Assembly (NCBI GenBank): GCA_040756735.1
Contig: JBFLYC010000031.1
Coordinates: 1-43,011, forward strand
Source of the DNA: JBFLYC01 sp040756735
GTDB taxonomy: Bacteria > Bacillota > DSM-16504 > Desulfitibacterales > Desulfitibacteraceae
DNA: 43,011 nt
Reading direction: 5' to 3'
The notes below the pieces were generated by a model. That model did no database searches. It was not told where the DNA came from and saw only the letters and a program-made list of their open reading frames with translations. The number at the start of each line of letters is the position of its first letter. The first letter of the stretch is position 1. This document shows positions 1-7,426 of this stretch, piece by piece. A program made the position numbers and the translations under genes.

Positions 1-276
1 TTGTGGTGTGTCCCCTAACCTCTTACCATACGTTGGGGACATCCATACTTGGGGACATTCCTCCGAAGGAGGTGTGTCCCCTTTCCTTGAAACCAAGAGT
101 TTACGCGCCAAGGGAGGTGTGTCCCCTTTCCTTGAAACCAAGAGTTTACGCAACAAGGGAGGTGTGTCCCCTGACTTACGTTGGGGACATCCATACTTGG
201 GGACATTCCTCCGAAGGAGGTGTGTCCCCTTTCCTTGAAACCAAGAGTTTACGCGCCAAGGGAGGTGTGTCCCCTG
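1..276. repeat. Family A hairpin repeat cluster (two long units plus partial units)
   Basis: Two near-identical units of about 96 bp lie at 31-126 and 179-274, with a partial unit (127-174) between them and another fragment at the left edge. Each unit holds the palindrome GGGGACA-TT-CCTCC-GAA-GGAGG-TG-TGTCCCC (51-81 and 199-229), a spacer beginning CCTTGAAACCAAGAGTTTACG, and a closing GGGAGGTGTGTCCCCT. Related copies lie near 3388 and 19139. The cluster sits just downstream of ssb. The overlapping open frames are repeat-derived and are not genes. It resembles REP/MITE-like elements mobilised by Y1 transposases, although no such transposase is in the window. Confidence 0.85.
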
Positions 277-281
277 ACCTC

Positions 282-716
282 TTAAAATGGAAAATTATCA
301 TCCCCTAAACCAATGTCAGGTTCTTCATCCATTCCTAATCTACCTGAGCTCTGACCTCGTTTATCCTTCCATTCCAGAAATTTAACACTTTCGGCTATTA
401 CTTCATTTTCACGGGATACATATACTTTTCCATCTTTTTCATATTCATAAGGGGCTCTGTTTTCTAATCTACCCTCGACAGCTATCATTAACCCTTTGGC
501 TGTATACTCGGCACACAACTCGGCAGGTTTACCCCATACGGAAACCTTAATAAAATTTGCAGTGGCTCTGCCCTGGCTCTCCATTTCCATTCTTTTTTCC
601 CTGCTTAGGCCCTTGTCCACTGCCAGAGTGAAACCTGCTACCGCTGTTCCTTGATTTGTATACCTCAATTCGGGGTCTTTTGTCAATCTTCCAATGAGTA
701 TGACTCTATTAAACAA
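282..716 (-). CDS. ssb: Single-stranded DNA-binding protein
   Basis: This is the replication and repair ssDNA-binding protein, an OB-fold tetramer. The N-terminus FNRVILIGRLTKDPELRYT is the classic SSB opening. The core runs to about residue 110 (NFIKVSVWGKPAELCAEY, EGRLENR), and a short acidic linker ends in DDNFPF, the conserved tip that binds partner proteins. The start is taken at TTG 716, because GGGGGAG lies 8 nt upstream and the protein then begins directly at the family's usual first residues (144 aa). An ATG at 734 would add six unlikely residues. It follows rpsF at a short distance, the usual ribosomal S6-SSB order. rpsR, normally the next gene, is not visible; family A repeats occupy that position and rpsR may lie beyond the left edge. 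Confidence 0.95.
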   Translation of the reverse strand: MFNRVILIGRLTKDPELRYTNQGTAVAGFTLAVDKGLSREKRMEMESQGRATANFIKVSVWGKPAELCAEYTAKGLMIAVEGRLENRAPYEYEKDGKVYVSRENEVIAESVKFLEWKDKRGQSSGRLGMDEEPDIGLGDDNFPF

Positions 717-749
717 CGCCAACACTCCCCCCATTTATTACTCTCTTAA

Positions 750-1058
750 TCACTCTTTTCCGTCATTTTTGTCTTCTTCCAGGCGGATTACAAGGTAGCG
801 AATAACCCCTTCGGTTATTTTAAGCACCCTTTCCAGCTCTTGAGCGACAGATGGCTCGCCCTGGAATTGAACAAGTACGTAATATCCCTCTCTGACCTTT
901 TTCACCTCATAGGCCATTCTTCTTTTGCCCCAAAAATCCATTTTCTTGATTTCGCCGCCCTGTCCTTCAACAAGGCCCTTGAATTTTTCAACCATTTGGT
1001 TTACTTCTTCTTCCTGGAGCTGGGGATGAATGATATACATACATTCATATTTACGCAC
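750..1058 (-). CDS. rpsF: Small-subunit ribosomal protein S6
   Basis: This is 30S ribosomal protein S6, which pairs with S18 on the central domain of 16S rRNA. The frame is open further upstream, but the real start is GTG 1058. It lies five bases after a GGGAGGAGGTG SD and gives the typical opening (V)RKYECMYIIHPQL. At 102 aa the length fits the family. Landmarks are the KMDFWGKRRMAYEVKK segment and the GYYVLVQFQG strand, with an acidic/basic tail EEDKNDGKE. It leads the rpsF-ssb operon from a good sigma-A promoter at 1125-1153. Confidence 0.95.
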   Translation of the reverse strand: MRKYECMYIIHPQLQEEEVNQMVEKFKGLVEGQGGEIKKMDFWGKRRMAYEVKKVREGYYVLVQFQGEPSVAQELERVLKITEGVIRYLVIRLEEDKNDGKE

Positions 1059-1124
1059 TTTTAACACCTCCTCCCTATGGTCTTTTGGCCCCATTAGCAC
1101 AATGGAGCAGGGAATAACATGGAA

Positions 1125-1153
1125 ATTATAGCATAAGGAAAAACAATTAACAA
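1125..1153 (-). promoter_or_regulatory. Sigma-A-type promoter of rpsF-ssb
   Basis: On the minus strand TTGTTA (1153-1148) and TATAAT (1130-1125) are separated by 17 bases, about 65 nt before the rpsF start. The leader between them contains a small hairpin, CCATT-N5-AATGG (1091-1105). It could belong to an S6:S18 autoregulatory leader, but I could not match the known motif. Confidence 0.6.
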
Positions 1154-1180
1154 GTCTTTCGGTTTTAGCGGGTGTATTTA

Positions 1181-1513
1181 TCATAAACACGCAGAGTGCC
1201 TTGCCAGGACCTCTGCAAGGACTTCAGCGGGAGCTTTTTCAATAAAGCGGGCCTTACGGGAAGTATAGTCAACAGCTTTTACTTGCTCCACCATGACATA
1301 GCCGGAAATTTTTTTGCATCCTTCGGTTTTAACATGGAGGGGGTAATTTCTTTTTGTAGATGTTATAGGGCAAACTATTGTGAGTCCGGTCTGCTTGTTG
1401 AAGAAGTCATTGCTTATTACCAAAGCAGGCCTTTCCCCCATCTGCTCATGTCCCGACTGAGGAGTGAAATTTAGCCATACAATATCCCCTTGGATAGGGG
1501 TATAACTTGTCAT
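1181..1513 (-). CDS. mazF: MazF/PemK-family endoribonuclease toxin
   Basis: This is the toxin of a type II toxin-antitoxin pair; MazF enzymes cut mRNA at short specific sequences. The 110-aa protein opens YTPIQGDIVWLNFTPQSGHEQMGERPALVIS, the characteristic MazF strand-loop-strand with the conserved G-D-I-V-W and R-P-A-L-V. It continues with TIVCPITSTKRNYPLHV. The start is ATG 1513, preceded by GAGGAGTGG and one base after the mazE stop, so the two genes are translationally coupled. The longer open frame back to 1588 overlaps mazE and is not favoured. Length is normal and no disruption is seen. Confidence 0.9.
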   Translation of the reverse strand: MTSYTPIQGDIVWLNFTPQSGHEQMGERPALVISNDFFNKQTGLTIVCPITSTKRNYPLHVKTEGCKKISGYVMVEQVKAVDYTSRKARFIEKAPAEVLAEVLARHSACL

Positions 1514-1514
1514 C

Positions 1515-1760
1515 TTACCACTCCTCTCTACCCATTGGCGGACCCCATTCCTCTTCTTCGGGAGCATGTTCAGTATTATACTCTGCAAAAAGTTCTTGAA
1601 TGGTGTAATTTTTTTCTTTCTTCGCGCGACGGATAATTATTTTGTCGTACTCAGCAATTAGTTCAACTTCGTCGTCTTCCTTAATGGAAGCAATAGCAAG
1701 AAGCTGTTTGGGGATTCTTATTCCCTGACTGTTACCCCATTTTTGAATTTTTGCCATCAT
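1515..1760 (-). CDS. mazE: MazE-family antitoxin (AbrB/SpoVT swapped-hairpin DNA-binding protein)
   Basis: This 81-aa protein has the MazE opening AKIQKWGNSQGIRIPKQLL (residues 3-21), the AbrB-like DNA-binding fold. A hinge (DDEVELIAEYDKIIIRR) follows. The acidic C-terminus is rich in Glu and Trp (EEEEWGPPMGREEW) and would wrap around MazF. It precedes mazF by one base, the normal antitoxin-first order. It probably represses its own promoter through the paired GTATATAC boxes upstream. Start: the ATG-ATG pair at 1760/1757, with GGAG ten bases before. Confidence 0.9.
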   Translation of the reverse strand: MMAKIQKWGNSQGIRIPKQLLAIASIKEDDEVELIAEYDKIIIRRAKKEKNYTIQELFAEYNTEHAPEEEEWGPPMGREEW

Positions 1761-1799
1761 AATTTACCAACTCCAGATCATTTATTGCACATTTAATAC

Positions 1800-1838
1800 G
1801 TATATACATAGTATATACTTTATTGTTAATATTGTCAA
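1800..1838 (-). promoter_or_regulatory. mazEF promoter with overlapping operator boxes
   Basis: On the minus strand TTGACA (1838-1833), 17 bases, TATACT (1815-1810) make a near-consensus sigma-A promoter. Two copies of the self-complementary octamer GTATATAC (1800-1807 and 1811-1818) overlap and follow the -10 box. This is the expected position for autorepression by MazE or MazEF. Confidence 0.65.
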
Positions 1839-1898
1839 TTCCTTGAGTGGTATTGATGCTGATGAGACTTTTAAACATTTACTAATGAATGCTGAATG

Positions 1899-3335
1899 CT
1901 ATTTGCCGGTGATATTTAGTTTTTTGATTCTCTTTTGTAGAGCCTGCCTGTATAAACCTAATTCTTTGGCTGTTTTGGAGATATTCCACTGATTTCTTTC
2001 AAGAGTACGAAGGATTATCTGCTTTTCTACCTGCAGCAAGGTATGTGACAGACTGCCGACGCCAGGAGTCTCTTTATGCAGCTGCTTATCCTCTATTCTA
2101 TCTTGGATATACTTGGGCAGGTGCTCAAGTTTTAATTCGCTATCACCATCAACCATGTTCATGGCACTTTCAATAACATGCTCCAGTTCCCTAACATTAC
2201 CAGGCCACATATAGTTGACGAGTATCTGCAGAAAACTGCCGTCAATTTCTCTAACATTTTCATCGAACTTTTTATTATATTGTTCAATAAAATGCTTAAT
2301 GAGCGGAGAAATATCATCCTTTCTTTCTCTTAAAGGAGGAAGGTGTAAAGTCACCACAGCCAGGCGGTAGTATAGATCTTGCCGCAGCAGGCCCTTACTC
2401 ACAGCCTCCAGGGGATCCATGTTAGTAGAACTGATTATGCGACAGTGAACAGGTATTTCTTTATTATCTCCAAGCCTTCTTACCCGTTTTTCCTGAAGCA
2501 CCCTTAAAAGCTTGGCCTGCAAATACACGCTCATGGAATTAACCTCGTCCAAAAAAAGAGTGCCCTTCCCGGCCTGCTCAAAAAGACCTGGATTATCCAC
2601 CGAGCCTGTAAAAGCCCCTTTTACCGTGCCAAACAGGATGCTCTCTAGCAAAGTATCAGGCATTGCAGCACAATTAATGCCTATAAACTGCCCCTTGGAA
2701 ACCTGACTGGCATTGTGAATGCTCTGGGCGAAGAGTTCCTTGCCTGTTCCAGTCTCTCCATATATCATAATGCTGGATTGATTTTGGGCAGCCTTTTTGG
2801 CAGAATTTATTAACCTGCACATGATATCGCTTTTAGCTATAATCTGCTCAAAGGTATATCTCACATGGCCGGTTTTTTGGTTGTTTGCATCCTCGGAACT
2901 CCTGGCCTTCATGGTTTTTTCAAGGGCTTCCTTTAATTGGGTAATATCTTTGGCAACGGAGTATGCTCCCCTGACTTCTCCGTCTTCATATAAGGGAAAA
3001 GTGCTGGCTACTATGTTTACCCTCTTTTTTGTTTCCCTGATCTGATACGAATAAAAACCATCATAAACAGGGGTTCCGGTTTTCAGAACCTGGAGGGTGA
3101 CAGAATCGTCATCGGTCAGATCATAAACCTCTTTGATGTGTTTACCGACCACTTTTTCTGAATTCAATCCCTCAAATTTACTGCATACATCATTGTAAAA
3201 AGTAGTAATGCCTTCCTTATTGACAACATTTACTCCTTCACTAATAGAGTTTAAGACAAGTTCGTACCATTTTACTTTTGTTTTTAATGCTTTAATTTCT
3301 TTAATCTGAGCAGTTTTATCATCAGTTTCAGTCAA
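1899..3335 (-). CDS. PAS-domain sigma-54-dependent transcriptional activator
   Basis: This 478-aa enhancer-binding protein of the NtrC/RocR class has a short N-terminal helix, then a PAS sensor domain (about 22-135). The AAA+ domain (about 163-395) carries Walker A GETGTGKE (193-200), a sigma-54 contact loop reading GAFTGS (240-245, last residue Ser rather than Ala), Walker B TLFLDE (259-264) and arginine-finger-region RQDLYYRL. A C-terminal Fis helix-turn-helix (about 433-475, NISKTAKELGLYRQALQKRI) completes it. Start is TTG 3335, with GAGGAGG 8 nt upstream. It lies just downstream of the mttB/glp operon. Two sigma-54 promoters and a repeated 17-bp site lie in the same block (11.9-12.3 kb), so it is the obvious candidate activator of both arms. 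The ligand sensed by PAS is unknown. Confidence 0.9.
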   Translation of the reverse strand: MTETDDKTAQIKEIKALKTKVKWYELVLNSISEGVNVVNKEGITTFYNDVCSKFEGLNSEKVVGKHIKEVYDLTDDDSVTLQVLKTGTPVYDGFYSYQIRETKKRVNIVASTFPLYEDGEVRGAYSVAKDITQLKEALEKTMKARSSEDANNQKTGHVRYTFEQIIAKSDIMCRLINSAKKAAQNQSSIMIYGETGTGKELFAQSIHNASQVSKGQFIGINCAAMPDTLLESILFGTVKGAFTGSVDNPGLFEQAGKGTLFLDEVNSMSVYLQAKLLRVLQEKRVRRLGDNKEIPVHCRIISSTNMDPLEAVSKGLLRQDLYYRLAVVTLHLPPLRERKDDISPLIKHFIEQYNKKFDENVREIDGSFLQILVNYMWPGNVRELEHVIESAMNMVDGDSELKLEHLPKYIQDRIEDKQLHKETPGVGSLSHTLLQVEKQIILRTLERNQWNISKTAKELGLYRQALQKRIKKLNITGK

Positions 3336-3387
3336 GGAATCAGCCTCCTCAATGAAAGCATTTTTTAGCTTAACAGGTAATCACTTA

Positions 3388-3485
3388 CGTTGGGGACATT
3401 CATACGTTGGGGACATTCCTCCGAAGGAGGTGTGTCCCCTTACCTTGAAACCAAGTGTTTACACGGCAGGGGAGGTGTGTCCCCT
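3388..3485. repeat. Family A hairpin repeat, inside the 3' end of mttB-1
   Basis: This is a complete family A unit. The palindrome is at 3409-3439, followed by the CCTTGAAACCAAG segment and the closing GGGGAGGTGTGTCCCCTGACC. Its right half forms the last codons and stop of the adjacent methyltransferase reading frame, so the element replaced the original gene end. It separates mttB-1 from the activator gene. Confidence 0.85.
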
Positions 3486-4900
3486 GACCTTATTTCCCCT
3501 TTGTCTTTAAGAAATTCTGTGAGGTCCTTTGATACATGATCCGGCAGTTCAGGCGCCTTAAAGTCCTTGATGCGCTCCTGCCAAATTTCCCAGGCTCTTT
3601 TTACAGAACACCTGTGCTTTTCCTGCCATGCAGACCAGTTTGTCCTGTCAGAGATGACCGGAGTAAAAAACTCCTTACGAAAGTTATCAATGGTATTAGG
3701 GTGATCCAGGTAGTGGCCTCCCGGGCCTGTATCTCCTATTAAAGAAACAGTCTCTTCCCTGTTCATGGTAGATATACTCTCAAACAACCGCATAATCCTG
3801 CCTGCAATCTCTTCATCCCAAATCCATTTTTCGTAACTCACCGTTAAAAAGGATTCCAGGATGCCCATTCCATGCAGGACTAGGTCTACCTTGTTGGCAA
3901 AGGTGGCAAATAGATTGCTGGCAGCTTCAATTCCCGCCTGAATATCCACTTCTTTGGCATCAGTCAGCCCCCCTCCGCTTCTAAAGGGCACTCCATAATA
4001 ACAGGCCAACTGGCCTGCTGCTGTCATCAACAAGATGTATTCAGGGGCGCCTATGCACAAATTCATGGTCTTCATGTCTGTTATGGTGGAGGTATTTCCA
4101 TAAACTACAGGAGTACCTGGATTAACAAGCTGCGCAATTAAAATCCCTGTTAAAATCTCTGCATTGTTTTGCACCAGGGTAGCCCACAAGCTTGTAGGCG
4201 AAGTAAAGCCCGCCATGGAACAGCAGGCTACCACAACCGGCTGACGGTTTTGCGCATATGCCCAGACAGCCTCTAACATCCTTTCATCCCAGGCCATTGG
4301 TGAGAGAGTATTCACTATACCCATGACAAAGCAGTCCCCCGGGTCAGGGTTAACAGCTATCCTGGCCATTTCAATACACTGCCTGGCAACTGACTCCCCT
4401 GCAGAAAACCCTATATAGGGCTTATCACAATTTCTTATTAACCTGTCCATCAATACCAGATATTTATGTTCTTCCTTCACGTCTGCCGGGTCCAAGATAC
4501 CTGCACATACTACTCCTATGTGGCTGCTTGTCTGGGCCAATCTGAAAAAATCAACCACGTCATGCAAAGTGCCCTTCCTTCTGCCTCCTTTGTAATCATG
4601 GACAAAGACCGGACCTCCGGCCGGGGCCAAAGCCGTTTTCCCTTCACCAATTATTATATTATTTTTCCGATTGCGGGCTTTAATCATGAATTTGTTAGGG
4701 GCAAGTTTAAGGTTTTCCTCCATTAAGGACTGTGGAATTTTAACAATATCGCCTTCACCGGCAACAGCACCCCTTGCAGTCAAAAGCTTTTTGGACGGAA
4801 CATGATGTATGGCAATACCCCTTGACTCCAATAGGTTCATGGTCTGTTCATGGATTTCTTCAAGCTGCTCATCTGTAAAAACCTCCATATTGAACAACAT
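3440..4900 (-). CDS. MttB-superfamily corrinoid methyltransferase, non-pyrrolysine (mttB-1)
   Basis: This 486-aa protein belongs to the trimethylamine methyltransferase (MttB, COG5598) superfamily. Family members move a methyl group from a quaternary amine such as glycine betaine, proline betaine or carnitine to a corrinoid protein. Family landmarks include the N-terminal helix with EEIHEQTMNLLESRGI, the central FRSGGGLTDAKEVDIQAG region and the late GDTGPGGHYLDHPNT motif. There is no in-frame amber codon, so it is not a pyrrolysine MttB. It starts 4 nt after the glpC stop and is clearly in that operon. Oddity: the last ~17 residues (after KDKGEI) are encoded by a family A repeat, so the native end is lost. 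Substrate unknown; no corrinoid protein gene is in the window. Confidence 0.88.
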   Translation of the reverse strand: MLFNMEVFTDEQLEEIHEQTMNLLESRGIAIHHVPSKKLLTARGAVAGEGDIVKIPQSLMEENLKLAPNKFMIKARNRKNNIIIGEGKTALAPAGGPVFVHDYKGGRRKGTLHDVVDFFRLAQTSSHIGVVCAGILDPADVKEEHKYLVLMDRLIRNCDKPYIGFSAGESVARQCIEMARIAVNPDPGDCFVMGIVNTLSPMAWDERMLEAVWAYAQNRQPVVVACCSMAGFTSPTSLWATLVQNNAEILTGILIAQLVNPGTPVVYGNTSTITDMKTMNLCIGAPEYILLMTAAGQLACYYGVPFRSGGGLTDAKEVDIQAGIEAASNLFATFANKVDLVLHGMGILESFLTVSYEKWIWDEEIAGRIMRLFESISTMNREETVSLIGDTGPGGHYLDHPNTIDNFRKEFFTPVISDRTNWSAWQEKHRCSVKRAWEIWQERIKDFKAPELPDHVSKDLTEFLKDKGEIRSGDTPPLPCKHLVSR

Positions 4901-4904
4901 TTTA

Positions 4905-6155
4905 TTATTTCCCCCCTTTTTGTGTCTGTAAAAAATCTTTTAAAACCAGGACGGGATGCTTGACTTCTAAACAAGTATGCTGCCTGATCTGCACCATGCA
5001 GGTGCCGCAATCAGTAATCACCATTTTGACCTTGCTGTCTTTAATAGCATTAAAAAGCGATCCTCCAATGGCTGCTGCCAGGTCCTGCTTTTCCCTTTTA
5101 AAGCCGAAGGTTCCGGAAATGCCACAGCAAAAACTGTCCTCAACGAGCAAATCTTCAACTACCGTATTTTTTAAAATATGTGCCCCTGGAAAGCCCATGC
5201 CCTGGGCCTTGAGGTGACAGGGTATATGATAAAAAGCGCCCTTGATTTTTGCTTTGTCTTTATTAAATATCTCAAAGGGAAGGTTTTCTTCCTCCGCCAG
5301 CAGTTCAAATAATTCATAAATGTGCTGCGATAGCAATTCACTTTGCTCAACAGCAAGCAGATCTCTATACTCGTCTTTAAAGGCCAGCCCGCAGCTTGGG
5401 CAGCTTACGACAATTTTATAGCCCTTCTCAATATATTCTAAAAAAACTGCTGTGATCCTTTTAGCCCAGCTTCCTGCTTCTACCAGAAAACCATTGCTGA
5501 GCAGAGGCGTTCCGCAGCACCCAGAAGGAGCCACTTCCACCTGGCAGCGGGCGGCCTCCAGAATCTCTACTGCTGCCTGGATAATTTCAGGTTGATTAAA
5601 ACTTGCATAACAACCGGGGAAATATAAGACCTTTTTCTGCTCCCCTTGTTTCTTATGCCCTTTTTGCTCCTTTTGAGTTTGTTCCTTTTGTATTTTAGGC
5701 TTAAACCTTTGACCTTTATATTCAGGAAAGTCCCTGTCAGCCATTCCAATTGTTTTTAACACCAGTTTTACAGGAGCAAGCTTTAAAATAAAGCTGCCAA
5801 GCCTTGGAACCTTTGAGGCTGACCTGCCCCACCAGTAATTATGAGCCAAAATCCAATCCCGGAATTTTTGTACCGCTGCTGTCTTAGCTTTTGCTTTATT
5901 TTTTATATTATAGTATGAAGGTTTAACACCATGAGGACATGCCATGTCGCATCTTTTGCAGTTTGTGCAGTAAGTCAGGTTTTCATCAATCTTTAGTACC
6001 TCCCCCTGCTTCTTTGACAGGCGGAGCCTTTCCAATTCCGGCCCCATATGTTTCGGTCCTGGAAAGGGCAGAAAATTTAGCACAACGGGACACTGGGTGT
6101 GGCATGTACTGCATTTTAAACAATAGTCCAGGTTTGCTTCTTGAACTTGTTTCAT
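4905..6155 (-). CDS. glpC: Anaerobic glycerol-3-phosphate dehydrogenase subunit C-like iron-sulfur protein
   Basis: This is the membrane-associated electron-transfer subunit that would pass electrons from GlpAB to the quinone pool or another carrier. Two 4Fe-4S ferredoxin motifs lie near the N-terminus (CLKCSTCHTQCP and CTNCKRCDMACP). Two cysteine-rich CCG domains follow (PGCYASFN...CCGTP; CHLKAQG...CCGISGTFGF), the GlpC/HdrB-type architecture. A lysine/glutamine-rich linker around residues 155-175 is unusual. ATG 6155 is chosen (GGAGG nine bases upstream) over the TTG two codons earlier. It lies 17 nt after glpB and 4 nt before mttB-1. As it sits between methyltransferase genes, its true donor could differ from glycerol-3-phosphate. 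Confidence 0.88.
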   Translation of the reverse strand: MKQVQEANLDYCLKCSTCHTQCPVVLNFLPFPGPKHMGPELERLRLSKKQGEVLKIDENLTYCTNCKRCDMACPHGVKPSYYNIKNKAKAKTAAVQKFRDWILAHNYWWGRSASKVPRLGSFILKLAPVKLVLKTIGMADRDFPEYKGQRFKPKIQKEQTQKEQKGHKKQGEQKKVLYFPGCYASFNQPEIIQAAVEILEAARCQVEVAPSGCCGTPLLSNGFLVEAGSWAKRITAVFLEYIEKGYKIVVSCPSCGLAFKDEYRDLLAVEQSELLSQHIYELFELLAEEENLPFEIFNKDKAKIKGAFYHIPCHLKAQGMGFPGAHILKNTVVEDLLVEDSFCCGISGTFGFKREKQDLAAAIGGSLFNAIKDSKVKMVITDCGTCMVQIRQHTCLEVKHPVLVLKDFLQTQKGGK

Positions 6156-6172
6156 TCCCAATCCCCTCCCCC

Positions 6173-7426
6173 TTAAGCCCCTATAGCCAATTTACCTGCT
6201 TTGTAACCGGAAGCCAGGGCCACACCATTGCCGCTTTTTTCTATAAAAGGGTCATAACCTGCCAGGGTAGCTCCTGCTGCGCGGAGATTTTCATAGATAG
6301 TCTGCCCTGACTTTATATCTATCGGCTGCATATTGCTGTTTACTGCGACACCTGCAAGGCTTAACCCCTGTGCTTTCAAGCTGAAAAAGTCCCTGTCAAC
6401 ATGCAAAAGATCGTTGACTATAGGCAGATCAAAGACACTCTCTTTAATGGACCCGGGACAAGCCAGCAGGCCTTCATTGAGAATACCTCCTGTTGCAAGC
6501 ACAAAACTGTCCCCCTGAATCTTTTTGAGTTTTCCGCTGCCTAAAGAAATGCCCACCTCCAGGCGCTGCCTACCGCTGCATTTTACATGGGTTACAGGGT
6601 GACCGGTAATAAAATCTACACCTTTGTGTTTGAGATGCTGCTGCAGCTTTTCTGCCAGCCGATAACCCATTACTGAGGGAGGCAGCGTAGGGACTTCCAA
6701 GACATCACAGTTCAAAGCCTTCTCAATAGTTTTAGTTACCTGCTGCCAGTTTTGCACACCTAAAACTGCAGGAATCACTATTAAACTGTTTCTTGGAACT
6801 TTATTTTCAAGCTCCTTGATCAGAGCTTCTTGTACATGAAAATTTTCCAGGGCAAGGGCAATGTCAAAACTGTTTAATTCCCTCTTGACCTTGATATTTA
6901 GACTTGCCCAAACCGACTTGACTTCACCCTTAAGCCTGTGTCTAAGGTTATCTGCCGCATAATCCGGATAGAAATCCGCGAGTTCCTCAATTCCCACTAC
7001 TGTAATAACAGGCGCTTCAGTTATCTTTTTTCCTGTAGTTTCAGGGTACAGGCAGGTGGGAATTAATGCTCCTGCAGCCGTAGGCATCAAGATATTTTCA
7101 TCAAGGGTTCCGGAATAAGCAAGGCCTATCTCCCTGGATATGCTTAAGAAATCGGTAAATGCTTCCCTGATGGCTTCTTTACCGACAAGGCTGTAAGGAT
7201 GGTCTGGCTTCTCTTCTACCAACACATCTAAAGCACGAGCAGGATTTAATACCGGTTTCATCTCCGTTGTCGGGTAATATCCAAGTAAATCAATATACCC
7301 TGATGAAGAATACAGGCTCCCCAGCCCCTTGGACAGGACAACAGCTTGTTTGTTCATTTTCACAGCAGCCAGGGCAGCGCTCATCCCTGCCAGCCCTGCG
7401 CCAATTATCACCAGGTCATATCTCAT
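6173..7426 (-). CDS. glpB: Anaerobic glycerol-3-phosphate dehydrogenase subunit B-like flavoprotein
   Basis: This is the second flavin subunit of the GlpABC complex. The N-terminus MRYDLVIIGAGLAGMSAALAA is a Rossmann FAD/NAD-binding GxGxxG fingerprint. The protein keeps a late FVLATGGI segment and the C-terminal GNGVALASGYKAGKLA FAD-contact motif; total about 417 aa, normal for GlpB. The start is ATG 7426, with GGAAAG 8 nt upstream. A GTG three codons earlier is an alternative. It overlaps the end of glpA, implying translational coupling. Function in this context is inferred from the GlpA-B-C order. Confidence 0.85.
   Translation of the reverse strand: MRYDLVIIGAGLAGMSAALAAVKMNKQAVVLSKGLGSLYSSSGYIDLLGYYPTTEMKPVLNPARALDVLVEEKPDHPYSLVGKEAIREAFTDFLSISREIGLAYSGTLDENILMPTAAGALIPTCLYPETTGKKITEAPVITVVGIEELADFYPDYAADNLRHRLKGEVKSVWASLNIKVKRELNSFDIALALENFHVQEALIKELENKVPRNSLIVIPAVLGVQNWQQVTKTIEKALNCDVLEVPTLPPSVMGYRLAEKLQQHLKHKGVDFITGHPVTHVKCSGRQRLEVGISLGSGKLKKIQGDSFVLATGGILNEGLLACPGSIKESVFDLPIVNDLLHVDRDFFSLKAQGLSLAGVAVNSNMQPIDIKSGQTIYENLRAAGATLAGYDPFIEKSGNGVALASGYKAGKLAIGA

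Noticed and set aside
1..276. CRISPR-like array of short repeats
   Set aside because: Repeat units differ in length, are themselves palindromic and composite, there are no uniform unique spacers and no cas genes.
3..308. Open frames of 60-100 codons on both strands
   Set aside because: They are made of family A repeats (V-C-P-L-S-L-K-P repeated), with no SD and no similarity to proteins.
1181..1588. Longer MazF start at 1588
   Set aside because: It would overlap most of the end of mazE; ATG 1513 has a proper SD and a MazF-type N-terminus.
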